Below, one piece after another: positions 42,328 to 51,232 of a stretch of DNA of 64,000 bases. The notes under the pieces were generated by a model, which saw only the letters and a list, made by a program, of their open reading frames with translations, was not told the origin of the DNA and searched no databases. The stretch covers positions 124,001 through 188,000 of the forward strand of contig NZ_LMRG01000031.1 of the NCBI RefSeq assembly GCF_001425605.1, written 5' to 3'. Each line of letters opens with the position of its first letter. The first letter of the stretch is position 1. This DNA is from Rhizobium sp. Leaf453 (GTDB lineage Bacteria; Pseudomonadota; Alphaproteobacteria; Rhizobiales; Rhizobiaceae). The position numbers were made by a program, and so were the translations under genes.

Positions 42328-43407
42328 TCAGCGCAAAGCCTGCTCCGTCTCCGCATCGAAGAGATGCATCGCATCCTCGTCGAACGTGAAGGATAGCGCG
42401 ACCCCGGCCTCCAGCCAGGTGCGCGGCGGCAGGCATGCGGTGACGCGCTGGCCGCCGACCCGTCCGGTCACCACCAGTTCCGGGCCTGTCAGCTCAACGA
42501 CCTCGACTTCGACCTGCAAAGCCGGCTGGCCACCGGGCTCCGCGGCAAGCCGAAGAGCCTCGGGCCGGACACCGATCTTCACGCAGCGGCCAGCAGCAAC
42601 CACGCCTTTCAAATGGCCGGGCAGCGCGATCACCTGTCCAGACCCATCAAGACGCAAACCATCGTCGCCGACGACGGCAGAGAGAACATTCATCGGCGGC
42701 GAGCCGACGAAGCCGGCGACGTAAAGCGTGGCCGGGCGATTATAGACCTCTTCCGGCGTGCCGAGCTGTTCGATCCGGCCGTTGCGCATTACCGCGATGC
42801 GGGTCGCCAACGTCATCGCCTCGATCTGGTCATGAGTGACATAGACTATCGTGGTGCCCAGCATCTGGTGCAGCCGCTTCAGTTCCGTGCGCGTTTCCAT
42901 GCGCAGTTTCGCGTCGAGGTTCGACAGCGGTTCATCGAACAGGAAGACCTGCGGCTTGCGCACCAGCGCTCGGCCGATCGCCACGCGCTGGCGTTGACCA
43001 CCGGAAAGCTGGCTCGGCTTGCGATCGAGCAACGCCTCGATCTGCAGCAGTTTCGCCGTTTCCTGCACCGCCTTTTCCCGCTCCGCCGTTGGAACCTTGC
43101 GCATTTCGAGGCCGAAGCCGATGTTGCGATGAACCGACAGGTTCGGATAGAGCGCGTAGGACTGGAACACCATGGCGATGTCGCGGTCCTTGGGATGAAC
43201 GCCGAGTACCGAGCGACCGCCGATGCGCACATCGCCACCGGACGCCTCGGCAAGACCGGCGATGATGTTGAGCAGGGTCGACTTGCCGCAGCCGGACGAG
43301 CCGAGAAGCACGAGGAACTCACCGCTTTCCAGCGAGATGTCGATGCCCTTCAGCGTTTCGACCGCGCCATAGGTCTTGCGAACATTCTGGATTTCCAGCG
43401 CGCTCAT
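42328..43407 (-). CDS. Sugar ABC transporter ATP-binding protein (MalK/UgpC type)
   Basis: A 359-residue CUT1 ATPase with all motifs intact: GSSGCGKS (about 37), FQSYALYPNL Q-loop, LSGGQRQRVAIGRALV, FLFDEPLSNLDAKLR and VTHDQIEAM. A TOBE-type C-terminal region follows (TFDEDAMHLFDAETE). The ATG at 43407 overlaps the kinase stop by 4 bp; longer upstream frames lie inside the kinase gene. It is the last gene of the second CUT1 operon and energises the MalF/MalG-type pair encoded upstream. Only one ATPase gene is present, so a homodimer is expected. Confidence 0.9.
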   Translation of the reverse strand: MSALEIQNVRKTYGAVETLKGIDISLESGEFLVLLGSSGCGKSTLLNIIAGLAEASGGDVRIGGRSVLGVHPKDRDIAMVFQSYALYPNLSVHRNIGFGLEMRKVPTAEREKAVQETAKLLQIEALLDRKPSQLSGGQRQRVAIGRALVRKPQVFLFDEPLSNLDAKLRMETRTELKRLHQMLGTTIVYVTHDQIEAMTLATRIAVMRNGRIEQLGTPEEVYNRPATLYVAGFVGSPPMNVLSAVVGDDGLRLDGSGQVIALPGHLKGVVAAGRCVKIGVRPEALRLAAEPGGQPALQVEVEVVELTGPELVVTGRVGGQRVTACLPPRTWLEAGVALSFTFDEDAMHLFDAETEQALR

Positions 43408-44345
43408 GATGCGGCCTCTTCGTTTGCGATCGGGAGCGGACCGCCATAGCTGCGGGGCAACGTGGAAATGGCGCGTGAGGCAACACTTGTGCCAGCCGCC
43501 AGGCAATCAGCGAGCGGCCTGCCTTCGGCGAAAGCCGCGAGGAAGGCGGCGTTGAACACATCGCCGGCGCCAATGGTATCGACGACCTTGACAGCGGGCG
43601 CCGCGACCGAAGCGAAGGTCCCATCCGCATTGATGCCGATCGCCCCATCCGGGCCGCGCTTGACGACGACGACAGCACCCTTGGGCATATGGTCCTTGAT
43701 GTGGCGGGCCGCCTCTGCGGCATCGTCAAAGCCGGAGAGAGTGGTCGCCTCGACCTCGTTCAGGAGAACACCGCCACATCGCGACAGCCAGTCCCGCGTC
43801 GCCTGCTTGTTTGCGTCCGTCCAGCCATCGAGCGGCCAGCCGGTATCGAGCACCATCGTGATGTCGTGTTGATCGGCCCAGTCGAACAGAGCGGAATAGT
43901 CGCGCGTTAGATCATCGGTCAGGAAGCAGCCGCACAGTAGGGCAATGCCGCCGGAAAGACGGTTTCCATCGAGAACGGCAAGCGTGTCTACGAGCGAGAA
44001 CCGCGGCAGATGGCCGCGCGTGGTGAAGAAGGTGCGCTCGCCATCGGGATGGGTGATGCCGACCGAGAGCGTCGTGTTCTCACGATGCACGGTCCATTTC
44101 TCCGCGCGGGTACCGAACGATTGCTGCAGCCAGCGGCCGAATTCATCCGAACCGATGCTGGCGGCGATATCGAAATCGACGCCGAGCGCTGCCCAAGCCA
44201 GAGCACTGTTGCCGGCGGCCCCGCCGACCCGCAACTCGTCATGATCGACAATGATCTCCGTCCCCGCCTGCGGCCAGGGCGCCGCCGGTCCCAGGATCAG
44301 GTCGACATTGACATTTCCAATCACCGCAAGCGGACGCATTGTCAT
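43404..44345 (-). CDS. PfkB-family sugar kinase
   Basis: A 313-residue ribokinase-fold kinase. The N-terminal signature is VIGNVNVDLIL with VGGAAGNSALAWAALG (about 41-56). The C-terminal signature DTIGAGDVFNAAFLAAF (about 258-274) has the catalytic Asp in GAGD. Family members phosphorylate fructose, ribose, fructosamines or adenosine. It lies between a SIS-domain enzyme and the importer ATPase with ATGA overlaps at both ends, an order recalling the fructosamine kinase and deglycase pair. The substrate is the sugar carried by the adjoining importer. Confidence 0.86.
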   Translation of the reverse strand: MTMRPLAVIGNVNVDLILGPAAPWPQAGTEIIVDHDELRVGGAAGNSALAWAALGVDFDIAASIGSDEFGRWLQQSFGTRAEKWTVHRENTTLSVGITHPDGERTFFTTRGHLPRFSLVDTLAVLDGNRLSGGIALLCGCFLTDDLTRDYSALFDWADQHDITMVLDTGWPLDGWTDANKQATRDWLSRCGGVLLNEVEATTLSGFDDAAEAARHIKDHMPKGAVVVVKRGPDGAIGINADGTFASVAAPAVKVVDTIGAGDVFNAAFLAAFAEGRPLADCLAAGTSVASRAISTLPRSYGGPLPIANEEAAS

Positions 44346-45358
44346 TCGCTCCGGGTGATCTTGGTGGAGCGGACCGGCGTGCCGGCATTCTCCACGCGAG
44401 CATCGGCGAAAGCGATCATGAAACGCTGCGCCACCGGCAGCATTGCAAAGATCGCCGTGAGCCCTGTTGCAGGCTCGAAGCCGAGTGTCGTCGCGCCTGC
44501 AACGGGCGGCTTGCCCGAAGCGTCGAAAACGATGACCGGAGACCCCGTTTCGACGGCCGAAACGGCCATGGCGGTGACAAGATCGGCGGTTTCGTCATTG
44601 CCACGGAACAGCACAACGCCGACCTTCGGCCCCAGCATTTCCATCGGCCCATGCCGCAACTGCCCGCCCTCAAGCGAGAAGCAAGGCGCACGCGACAGTT
44701 CGGTCAACCCGAGTGCCAGAGCTTCGGCAAGCCCCTGCAGACGGCGCCCGGAGGTGACCACAGCAGCCACATTGTCAAACGCCGCAAGCGCCGCGTCGAG
44801 GTCGTTGGTGGCCGGGGCAGCAAGGGCAGCAAGCGCCGGAGAGGCATCCGCGCCGAGGGCCGCGAGAATGGCGAGATGCAGGGCGAAACTCACGGTCAGG
44901 CTGCGGGTCGCTGCGAAGGCAAGCTCGGTACCACCGGCGCCGACAAGGCTCGGCGCCGCCTTGGCGAGAAACGACGATCCTTCCAGCGTGAGACCGAATG
45001 TATGTTCCGATCCGCCGGTTTCGGAAAACCAGCGATGAACCTCAGCACTTTCTCCGGATTGCGAGGTGATCAGCACGGTACGGCCCTCGATCGCCAGCGG
45101 CATCCCGAGCTGTTCGGACAGAGGCACGGCGATCGCTTCGATATCGAGCGCGCGGTAAAGCGGCTCGACGGCGTGGTTGACCGCATGCGAACCGCCCATG
45201 CCGAGCAGCAGCAGGCCGCCGGTTTCCCTGAGCGAAGCGGCAATCGCCTTCGCCCCTTCGCCCGCACCTTCAAAGGAAGCAATGGCATCGGCATTCTGGC
45301 GCGCCATTTCACGGTCGATGGCTTTCAAGCCTTCCGGACGGATTTTCTGTGAAGACAT
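44342..45358 (-). CDS. SIS-domain protein (sugar isomerase/deglycase, FrlB/AgaS-like)
   Basis: A 338-residue protein with two SIS domains. The sugar-phosphate loops are LLLLGMGGSHAVNHA (about 50) and LITSQSGESAEVHRWF (about 98), and the HGP motif LEGGQLRHGPMEML (about 230) matches the ELRHGP segment of GlmS and FrlB. It would act on a phosphorylated ketosamine or aminosugar. The ATG at 45358 is preferred for the AAGGGG at good distance; a GTG at 45364 overlaps the permease stop. It lies between the permease and the PfkB kinase. Confidence 0.83.
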   Translation of the reverse strand: MSSQKIRPEGLKAIDREMARQNADAIASFEGAGEGAKAIAASLRETGGLLLLGMGGSHAVNHAVEPLYRALDIEAIAVPLSEQLGMPLAIEGRTVLITSQSGESAEVHRWFSETGGSEHTFGLTLEGSSFLAKAAPSLVGAGGTELAFAATRSLTVSFALHLAILAALGADASPALAALAAPATNDLDAALAAFDNVAAVVTSGRRLQGLAEALALGLTELSRAPCFSLEGGQLRHGPMEMLGPKVGVVLFRGNDETADLVTAMAVSAVETGSPVIVFDASGKPPVAGATTLGFEPATGLTAIFAMLPVAQRFMIAFADARVENAGTPVRSTKITRSE

Positions 45359-45360
45359 GG

Positions 45361-46206
45361 TCACCCCTTGACGCCGCCGCTGGTCAGCCCCGAGATCAGG
45401 GCACGTTGCATGACGAGACCGATCACCACCGGCGGCAGGGCGGCAAGCACACCCGCGGTCGCGATCAGTCCATAATCGGAAACCCGTCCGCCAGCGAGAT
45501 CGGCGATGGCGACGGTCAGTGTCTTGGCGCGCAGGTCGGATGTGAACAGTAGCGCATAGAAAAATTCATCCCAGGCCAGCAGGAAGGCGAACAGAGCCGA
45601 GGTCGCCATTACTGGTGCGGCAAGCGGCAGAGTGATGATCCGCCATGTGGCAAACAATCCGGCGCCATCGATCATCGCCGCCGCCTCGATTTCGCGGGGA
45701 ATGGAATCAAAACCGGACTTCATCAGCCAGGTGGTGAAGGGCGCGAGGATCGTCAGATAAACCAGTGCCAGGCCGAAGACATTGTTGAGCAGGCCGAGAT
45801 GCGACAGGCCGAAATACAGCGGCACGGCCAGCGCCACCGGCGGCAGCATGTAGGTGGCGATCACCATGTAGAGCGACCAGCCGACGGAAGGTGTGCGCGA
45901 CACGGCCCAAGCGGCGGGGATGGCCAGGGCAAGTGCCGCCAGCGTCGCCACACCGGCAACGACAATGCTGTTGATGAGCGAGGCGACGAAGGCGGCACCG
46001 GCGCTGTTTTCGACGCTGGACAGCAGGACCGCGTAGCGCGAAAAATCGACGGTCTGCGGCCACCAGCTCAGCGGCTTGGCGGTCAGGTCGGCGGCCGGCG
46101 AAATGCTCATGACAAACAGCCAGACGAGCGGCGCCAGGATCACGACAGCGAGCAACAGTGCGCAGGCATGAATGAAGATCGAAAACAGTGGGCTCTTGCG
46201 TTCCAT
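45361..46206 (-). CDS. Sugar ABC transporter permease (MalG type)
   Basis: A 281-residue inner-membrane permease with six segments, beginning SIFIHACALLLAVVILAPLV. The EAA coupling region is EIEAAAMIDGAGLFATWRII (about 183-202). The ATG at 46206 overlaps the preceding stop (TGATG), which rules out the longer open frame reaching 46599. It pairs with the MalF-type permease upstream. Confidence 0.89.
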   Translation of the reverse strand: MERKSPLFSIFIHACALLLAVVILAPLVWLFVMSISPAADLTAKPLSWWPQTVDFSRYAVLLSSVENSAGAAFVASLINSIVVAGVATLAALALAIPAAWAVSRTPSVGWSLYMVIATYMLPPVALAVPLYFGLSHLGLLNNVFGLALVYLTILAPFTTWLMKSGFDSIPREIEAAAMIDGAGLFATWRIITLPLAAPVMATSALFAFLLAWDEFFYALLFTSDLRAKTLTVAIADLAGGRVSDYGLIATAGVLAALPPVVIGLVMQRALISGLTSGGVKG

Positions 46207-47090
46207 CAGGTATTGCTCCCCGCGGTTTTGCGCACAAGGGCGGCATAGGCAGCAGCCAAGACGGCAACCAGCAGCGTGACGATCAGCGCAAGCGAGGCTC
46301 CCGATCCGGCACGCTGGAACGAGAAGGCCTCCTGATAGACGAGGATCGACAGCGTACGCGTCGAGTTGGCCGGGCCGCCGCGCGTCATCACCCAGATGAT
46401 GTCGAACACCTTGAACGCCTCGATCGTGCGTAGCACCAGCGCCACCATCAGAGGACCGGCGAGATAAGGCAGCGTGACGAAGCGGAAGCGGGCGAAGGGA
46501 CCGGCGCCATCGACCAGCGAGGCGGCTTGGATATCGCGCGGCACGGCCTGCAAGGCGGCAAGCGCGATCAGCGCGACCAGCGGAAAGTTCTTCCAGCAAT
46601 CTGCGATGATCAGCGAGGCCAGCGCCGTGCCGGGCTCACCCAGCCAGGAGCGATAGGCATCGAGCAGACCGATCTGCGTCAGCGCGGCATTCAGCGCGCC
46701 ATATTCCGGGTTATAGATCAGCCGCCAGAGCGTGGCGTTGACGACGGTCGGCAAGGCCCAGGGCAGGATCATCAAGCCGCGCAGCATGGTGCGCCCTCGA
46801 AATTCCTGATTGAGCAGCAGGGCGGCCAGCACACCCAGCACCATTTCGGCAAAGACGGAGATGATGGCGAACTTTGCCGTGGTGACCAGCGTGCGCTGGA
46901 AATTCGAACCCGTGATCGTTTTCACATAGTTATCGATGCCGACGAAGTTGCCGGCCGTACCGACAAGCTTGGCGTCCGTGAAGGACAGGTGGATCGTATC
47001 GATCAGAGGCCAGCCGATGACGGCGATCATGACGGCGAGCAGTGGCAGCATCAGAAGCCATGCGCGTGTGGTCATCGATGTCCCGGACAT
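46206..47090 (-). CDS. Sugar ABC transporter permease (MalF type)
   Basis: A 294-residue inner-membrane permease starting with the helix AWLLMLPLLAVMIAVIGWPL. The coupling region is DIQAASLVDGAGPFARFRFV (about 191-210) and the final segment ALIVTLLVAVLAAAYAALV. It lacks the long periplasmic loop of E. coli MalF, as is usual for short CUT1 permeases. It is followed by the MalG-type gene with a 1-bp overlap. Confidence 0.89.
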   Translation of the reverse strand: MSGTSMTTRAWLLMLPLLAVMIAVIGWPLIDTIHLSFTDAKLVGTAGNFVGIDNYVKTITGSNFQRTLVTTAKFAIISVFAEMVLGVLAALLLNQEFRGRTMLRGLMILPWALPTVVNATLWRLIYNPEYGALNAALTQIGLLDAYRSWLGEPGTALASLIIADCWKNFPLVALIALAALQAVPRDIQAASLVDGAGPFARFRFVTLPYLAGPLMVALVLRTIEAFKVFDIIWVMTRGGPANSTRTLSILVYQEAFSFQRAGSGASLALIVTLLVAVLAAAYAALVRKTAGSNT

Positions 47091-47140
47091 GGGGCAACTC
47101 TTCCTGAAAATAAGACATGATGCAAGGGCGAACGAAAGGG

Positions 47141-47169
47141 TCCGGGCGGCAGGGAGGATGCCGCCCGGA
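47141..47169 (-). other. Hairpin between binding-protein and permease genes
   Basis: A perfect 11-bp stem, TCCGGGCGGCA / TGCCGCCCGGA, with a 7-nt loop, 28 bp after the binding-protein stop and without a U-run. It has the same place and character as the hairpins at 8171 and 15033, in keeping with dosage control of the binding protein over the permeases. Confidence 0.7.
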
Positions 47170-47197
47170 GATCGGTGGATGCGAGACCGTCTGGCCT

Positions 47198-48436
47198 TTA
47201 GAGGCCGCTATTCTCGGCAGCAGCCTTCAGCGCATCCTCCGGTGACGACTGGCCGAGCAGCGATTCCTGGATGGCCTGCTGCAAGGCGACGGACAGTTCC
47301 TGGTATTTCGGCGTCGTCGGGCGCGGATACATGGCGGCCAGCCCGAGCTTGGCGGCGCCGATCAGCTCTTCCTGACCCGCCGTAACCGCCGGATCCTCGT
47401 AGGACGAGGCCCAGATCGGCAGGCTCAGCTTGGCATACTGGTTCTGCACGGCCTGCGAGGTCATGAAGGTGATGTAGGACCAGGCTTCATCCGGATGTTT
47501 GCTGACGGCGGTGATGCCGAGACCCATCGAGCCGTTGACCGCCGAAACCTCGCTCTTGCCCGCAACGCCCGGTGCCGGCACGACGCCGACTTTGCCGGCA
47601 ACCTTGCTGTCCTTGCCGGCATTGGCGAGGTTGTACATATAGGTCCAGTTGAGAGCGAAAGCGGCCTCGCCGTTCTCGAACACCTTGCGGACATCCTCCT
47701 CAAGGAATTCCTTGGAGTTCGGGTTCGATATGCCGGACGTGTAGCTCGACACCATGTATTTCAGCGCATCGAGACCGCCGCCCGTCTGGAAGTCCGGCTT
47801 GCCGTCCTTCAGAAAATCGCCGCCATAGGCGCTGACCAGCGTGGTGTAATCGCAGATCGCGGCTTCGGCCTGCGACCAACTCCAGGCGATCGGCGTTGCA
47901 AGCAGGCCCTTGTCCTTGATGGCTTTCGCCTGCTCGGTCAGTTCGTCCCAGGTCTTCGGCGGCGTCTTGATACCGGCCTTTTCCAGGATTTCCTTGTTGT
48001 AGAACAGGTATTTGGTGTCGAGAATCCACGGCATGCCATAGGAGGCGCCATCATACTGAACCGTCGTCCAGGCGCCCGGCAGGACACCCTTCTTCATGTC
48101 TTCGGTGATGCGCGAGGACACATCGACCAGCACCTTGTTGCTGGCATATTCGGCCGGCCAGATCACGTCGAACAGCACGACGTCGTAACCGCCGCCGGAG
48201 CCCTGCGCCAAGACGGTCTTGTCGTGCAGGCCTTCGTAAGGCACGAACTCAAGGTTCACCTTGACGTCCGGATTAGCCTTGGTGAAGGCATCCGTCATGG
48301 CGCGAACATCGGCTTCGCTATAGGCTGCCTGCGCCATGAACAGGGCGTTCAGCGTGGTTTCCGCATAGGCATTGGTGGCGAAAAATGCGCCGACCAGAGT
48401 GGCGCCAAGAAGCGCATTGCGCTTGGATTTCAACAT
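47198..48436 (-). CDS. Extracellular sugar-binding protein of CUT1 importer
   Basis: A 412-residue periplasmic binding protein. The Sec signal peptide MLKSKRNALLGATLVGAFFA cleaves near AYA-ETT. Family 1 landmarks are YDVVLFDVIWPAEYASNKVL, YNKEILEKAGIKTPPKTWDE and AVNGSMGLGITAVSKHPDEA. GGAGGGAAGAC precedes the ATG. It heads the operon, divergent from the ROK regulator. The ligand is unknown; the downstream PfkB and SIS genes favour a sugar or sugar-amine conjugate. Confidence 0.9.
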   Translation of the reverse strand: MLKSKRNALLGATLVGAFFATNAYAETTLNALFMAQAAYSEADVRAMTDAFTKANPDVKVNLEFVPYEGLHDKTVLAQGSGGGYDVVLFDVIWPAEYASNKVLVDVSSRITEDMKKGVLPGAWTTVQYDGASYGMPWILDTKYLFYNKEILEKAGIKTPPKTWDELTEQAKAIKDKGLLATPIAWSWSQAEAAICDYTTLVSAYGGDFLKDGKPDFQTGGGLDALKYMVSSYTSGISNPNSKEFLEEDVRKVFENGEAAFALNWTYMYNLANAGKDSKVAGKVGVVPAPGVAGKSEVSAVNGSMGLGITAVSKHPDEAWSYITFMTSQAVQNQYAKLSLPIWASSYEDPAVTAGQEELIGAAKLGLAAMYPRPTTPKYQELSVALQQAIQESLLGQSSPEDALKAAAENSGL

Positions 48437-48584
48437 GTCTTCCCTCCAGTGATTGACAACAATCGTTTCGTTGCGGCGCGGCTACCCGAACCTTTTCCGA
48501 TCCCCGCCATTGACGGTGTCCGGCATGCTCTTTCGAAATGTCGCGCGGCGATCGGCATGGACCTGTTCGCCGTTTCGTTCCCGT

Positions 48585-48648
48585 GGAGCATTTTTTTGCT
48601 CCTTATTAAGTCAATTGCTTTGACTTATTTCTTGTTCAATATTCTAAT
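48585..48648 (+). promoter_or_regulatory. ROK-gene promoter with two inverted-repeat operators
   Basis: A sigma-70-like promoter TTGACT (48620-48625), 17 bp, TCTAAT (48643-48648) is placed 22 bp before the ROK ATG. A perfect inverted repeat TAAGTCAA-N5-TTGACTTA (48607-48627) overlaps the -35. A second, GGAGCA-N6-TGCTCC (48585-48602), lies just upstream. The placement suits autorepression and control of the divergent importer operon. The T-rich spacer between the second repeat's arms is not a terminator, because no gene ends here. Confidence 0.6.
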
Positions 48649-48670
48649 GGTGTCAAGGGGAATTTGCGGG

Positions 48671-49894
48671 ATGAATGAGATGCGGCCGATCAGGGCCAAG
48701 ACCGGCACCAACCAGGAAGGCACGAGCGCGCATAATCGCCGCGTCATGATCGACGCGCTGCGATTGAACGGGCAACTGTCACGCGCCGATCTGGCGCGGG
48801 CGACGCGGCTGACCAAGCAGACGGTCTCGAACATCATCGAGGATCTGGAAGTTGACGGGCTGGTGGTCTCGCTGGCAACCGTCCGCAATGGCCGCGGCCA
48901 GCCTTCAACACCCTACCGGCTGGTACCCGACGGTGCCTTTGCCATCGGGCTGCAGATCGACCGCCACGTCACCCGCGCCATTGCCGTCGATCTCGTCGGA
49001 ACGGTCCTGGTACGCGCGCAGGCGAACCTCCCACCGGGCGGACCGGCGACCGGAGCAAAGGTGATTCTCGATCTCATCGAACAGGTCAGGACGGATCTCG
49101 CCCGCATTGCCGATCAGGCCGAGAAGCGACTGGTCGGCCTCGGTGTCGCCATGCCGGGCCCCTTCGGGCTCGCGACAGACAATGACGACCAATGGATGAT
49201 GGCCGCCTGGCAGAATTTTCCACTGCTGGAAACGCTCGCCGCCGGCACCGGGCTGGAGGTTGGCCTGCAGAACGACGCGGCCGCCTGCGCCACGGCCGAA
49301 CGCATGGTCGGCGCCGCCCATGGCATCGATCATGCCGTCTGCCTCTATGTCGGCTATGGTATCGGCGCGGGCCTCATTCTCAACGGCGAACTCTATGCCG
49401 GCGGCCACGGCAATGCCGGGGAAATCGGCATGGCGCTTTTGCCGCCGACTGTTCGACGCCCGGAACAAGGCTCGCTCGAACACCGCGCCTCGCTCGCTTC
49501 GCTCTATCAACACCTCGGCGCCGATCCATCCGATCCGGATTTGCAGGAACGATTGAATAGATTGGTCGACACCGGTGACCCGTCCCTGACCGGTTGGATC
49601 GAGACGGCGGCGGAAGAGCTGCGCTGGGGCGTGCAGCTCATCGAGACGATCTTCGATCCGCAGACCGTCATCCTCTGTTCCGGCGCGCCCGAACCACTAA
49701 CGCGAAAACTGTTCGACGCCATCCTTCCGCTGCTGCCGTCCATTGCCAACCGGCCGGGCCGGACCATTCCGCGCCTGCAACTCGGAATGACCGATCCCTG
49801 GTCAGTGGCGCTCGGAGCGGCGGCCGAACCGATCAGCCGGGCCTTCGATCCGCGCTTCTCGGCCATCCTGAAGACCCGCGCCAACGCGCTCTGA
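48671..49894 (+). CDS. ROK-family transcriptional regulator
   Basis: A 407-residue repressor. The N-terminal winged helix has NGQLSRADLARATRLTKQTV (about 33-52) and NIIEDLEVDGLV. The ROK domain (about 85-385) has GVAMPGPFG, NDAAACATAERMVGAA and VGYGIGAGLILNGELYAGGH. The zinc-binding CxCGxxGC motif expected after GNAGEIG is missing; that region reads LLPPTVRRPEQGSLEHRASL without cysteine. The start at 48671 lies 22 bp behind a clear promoter, so the much longer open frame back to 47495 is a shadow of the binding-protein gene. It probably controls the divergent CUT1 operon. Confidence 0.88.
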   Translation: MNEMRPIRAKTGTNQEGTSAHNRRVMIDALRLNGQLSRADLARATRLTKQTVSNIIEDLEVDGLVVSLATVRNGRGQPSTPYRLVPDGAFAIGLQIDRHVTRAIAVDLVGTVLVRAQANLPPGGPATGAKVILDLIEQVRTDLARIADQAEKRLVGLGVAMPGPFGLATDNDDQWMMAAWQNFPLLETLAAGTGLEVGLQNDAAACATAERMVGAAHGIDHAVCLYVGYGIGAGLILNGELYAGGHGNAGEIGMALLPPTVRRPEQGSLEHRASLASLYQHLGADPSDPDLQERLNRLVDTGDPSLTGWIETAAEELRWGVQLIETIFDPQTVILCSGAPEPLTRKLFDAILPLLPSIANRPGRTIPRLQLGMTDPWSVALGAAAEPISRAFDPRFSAILKTRANAL

Positions 49895-49900
49895 ACGCTA

Positions 49901-50386
49901 TCAGGCCGCACGGAACGCCAGCACGAAACAACCGAGTGCGCCGATCGATGACAGCGTGCGCACATGGTTCCACCGCACCCAATCGACGAGGTATGTCGAC
50001 GACCACATCCGCGTGGCTTCTGCGCTCTGCGGATCCAGCGCTTGCAGCGCGTCGTTCATCGGCACATTGAAGACAATCGTCACCAGGATAGTGCCAATGA
50101 GGAAGAGAAGCCCGCCGGCGACAAGGTAAAACCGCGCCGGCCCTCCTGTCGTGAAGCCGCCGATCAGGACGAGAACGGACAAAACCGCCGTTCCGAGGAA
50201 GGCAAGCAGGAAGATCGGATTGACGATCACGACATTGATCGCCTGCATGGCGGCAATGCCCTGCTCCGCCGGCAGGCGGCCAAGCGCACCCATGATGCAG
50301 ACGGAGAAGATGAAGAACAGGCCGGCATTCAGACCGGCACCGATGGCGGCAGAAAAGATCAGGAGCGGGAGAAGACCGGCGATCAT
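49901..50386 (-). CDS. DUF1772 (anthrone-oxygenase-like) membrane protein
   Basis: A 161-residue integral membrane protein with four hydrophobic segments (about 3-30, 45-75, 84-106, 140-158). The NVPMNDAL and VDWVRWNHVRTLSSIGALGC segments are typical of DUF1772. Fungal relatives oxygenate anthrones; the bacterial role is unknown. It overlaps the upstream NmrA-like gene by 4 bp, so it is part of the same TetR-controlled unit, and ends 6 bp from the convergent ROK gene. Confidence 0.78.
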   Translation of the reverse strand: MIAGLLPLLIFSAAIGAGLNAGLFFIFSVCIMGALGRLPAEQGIAAMQAINVVIVNPIFLLAFLGTAVLSVLVLIGGFTTGGPARFYLVAGGLLFLIGTILVTIVFNVPMNDALQALDPQSAEATRMWSSTYLVDWVRWNHVRTLSSIGALGCFVLAFRAA

Positions 50387-51216
50387 TTCACGTCCTCCCA
50401 GACGCCGGTGGCAGCAGTCCGGCCGGCAAAGTCGGAAAAGTCGCGGGGCTGCCGGCCGAGCGCCTGATCGACACCATCCGTCAGGCTTTCGTTGCGGCCA
50501 TCGAGAACGGTGGTGAACAGATATTGCACCAGCCAGATGTAATCGGCGGGAATTTGTGCCTGCTCCAGCATGGCGACATAGTCTGACATCGGCACAGTAG
50601 TGTAGCGGATATCGCGTCCCGTGTGCCGGCCGATCTCGGCGACGGCCTCGGCAAATGTCATCAGCCGGGGGCCGGTCACTTCATAGGTCTTGCCGGCATG
50701 GCCCTGTTCCATCAGGGCTGCCACGGCGATATCGGCAATATCCTCGGCATCGATGAACGGTTCCCGCACGCCGCCCACCGGCAGGACCAGTTCACCCGCG
50801 CGAATGCCGTCAGCCATGAAGGTCTCGCTGAAATTCTGGAAGAACCAGCTGGCGCGGATGATCGTGTAACCGATACCGGATGCCCTCACCGCCTCTTCCG
50901 CCGCCAAGGCTTCGTCCTCACCGCGTCCCGACAGCAGAACCAGATGGCGAACGCCCTTTTTGACCGCCAATGCTGAAAAAGTGCCAATCGCATCCACCGA
51001 GCCCGGCACCGCAAGGTCCGGCTGATAGCTGACATAGACGGCGTCGATGCCGTCCAGCGCCGTTGCCCAACCCGACAGATCGGTCCAGTCGAACGCCGGG
51101 ACCGTGGATCGTGACGCAAGCCGAACCTGCCTGCCCTTCGCCACCAGCCGCTCGGCAACCCGGCGCCCCGTCTTGCCGCTGCCACCGAGAACGAGAATCG
51201 TATCGCTGCTCATCAT
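50383..51216 (-). CDS. NmrA-like NAD(P)H-binding protein
   Basis: A 277-residue atypical SDR. The N-terminal nucleotide loop is ILVLGGSGKTGRRVAERLVA (about 6-25), then LVLLSGRGEDEALAAEEAVR and IIRASWFFQNFSETF. It lacks the YxxxK catalytic pair in the usual place, so it may be an azoreductase-like reductase or a redox sensor. GGGAGAAGC precedes two adjacent ATGs; the second at 51213 has better spacing. It is divergent from a TetR regulator gene with a long palindrome between. Confidence 0.82.
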   Translation of the reverse strand: MMSSDTILVLGGSGKTGRRVAERLVAKGRQVRLASRSTVPAFDWTDLSGWATALDGIDAVYVSYQPDLAVPGSVDAIGTFSALAVKKGVRHLVLLSGRGEDEALAAEEAVRASGIGYTIIRASWFFQNFSETFMADGIRAGELVLPVGGVREPFIDAEDIADIAVAALMEQGHAGKTYEVTGPRLMTFAEAVAEIGRHTGRDIRYTTVPMSDYVAMLEQAQIPADYIWLVQYLFTTVLDGRNESLTDGVDQALGRQPRDFSDFAGRTAATGVWEDVK

Positions 51217-51232
51217 GCTTCTCCCTATTGTT

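Noticed and set aside
48585..48602. GGAGCA-T6-TGCTCC as an intrinsic terminator
   Set aside because: The T-run is in the loop, not after the stem, and no gene ends nearby on either strand.
47495..48670. N-terminal extension of the ROK regulator by 392 codons
   Set aside because: It overlaps the binding-protein gene on the other strand, and a good promoter lies at 48620-48648 just before ATG 48671.
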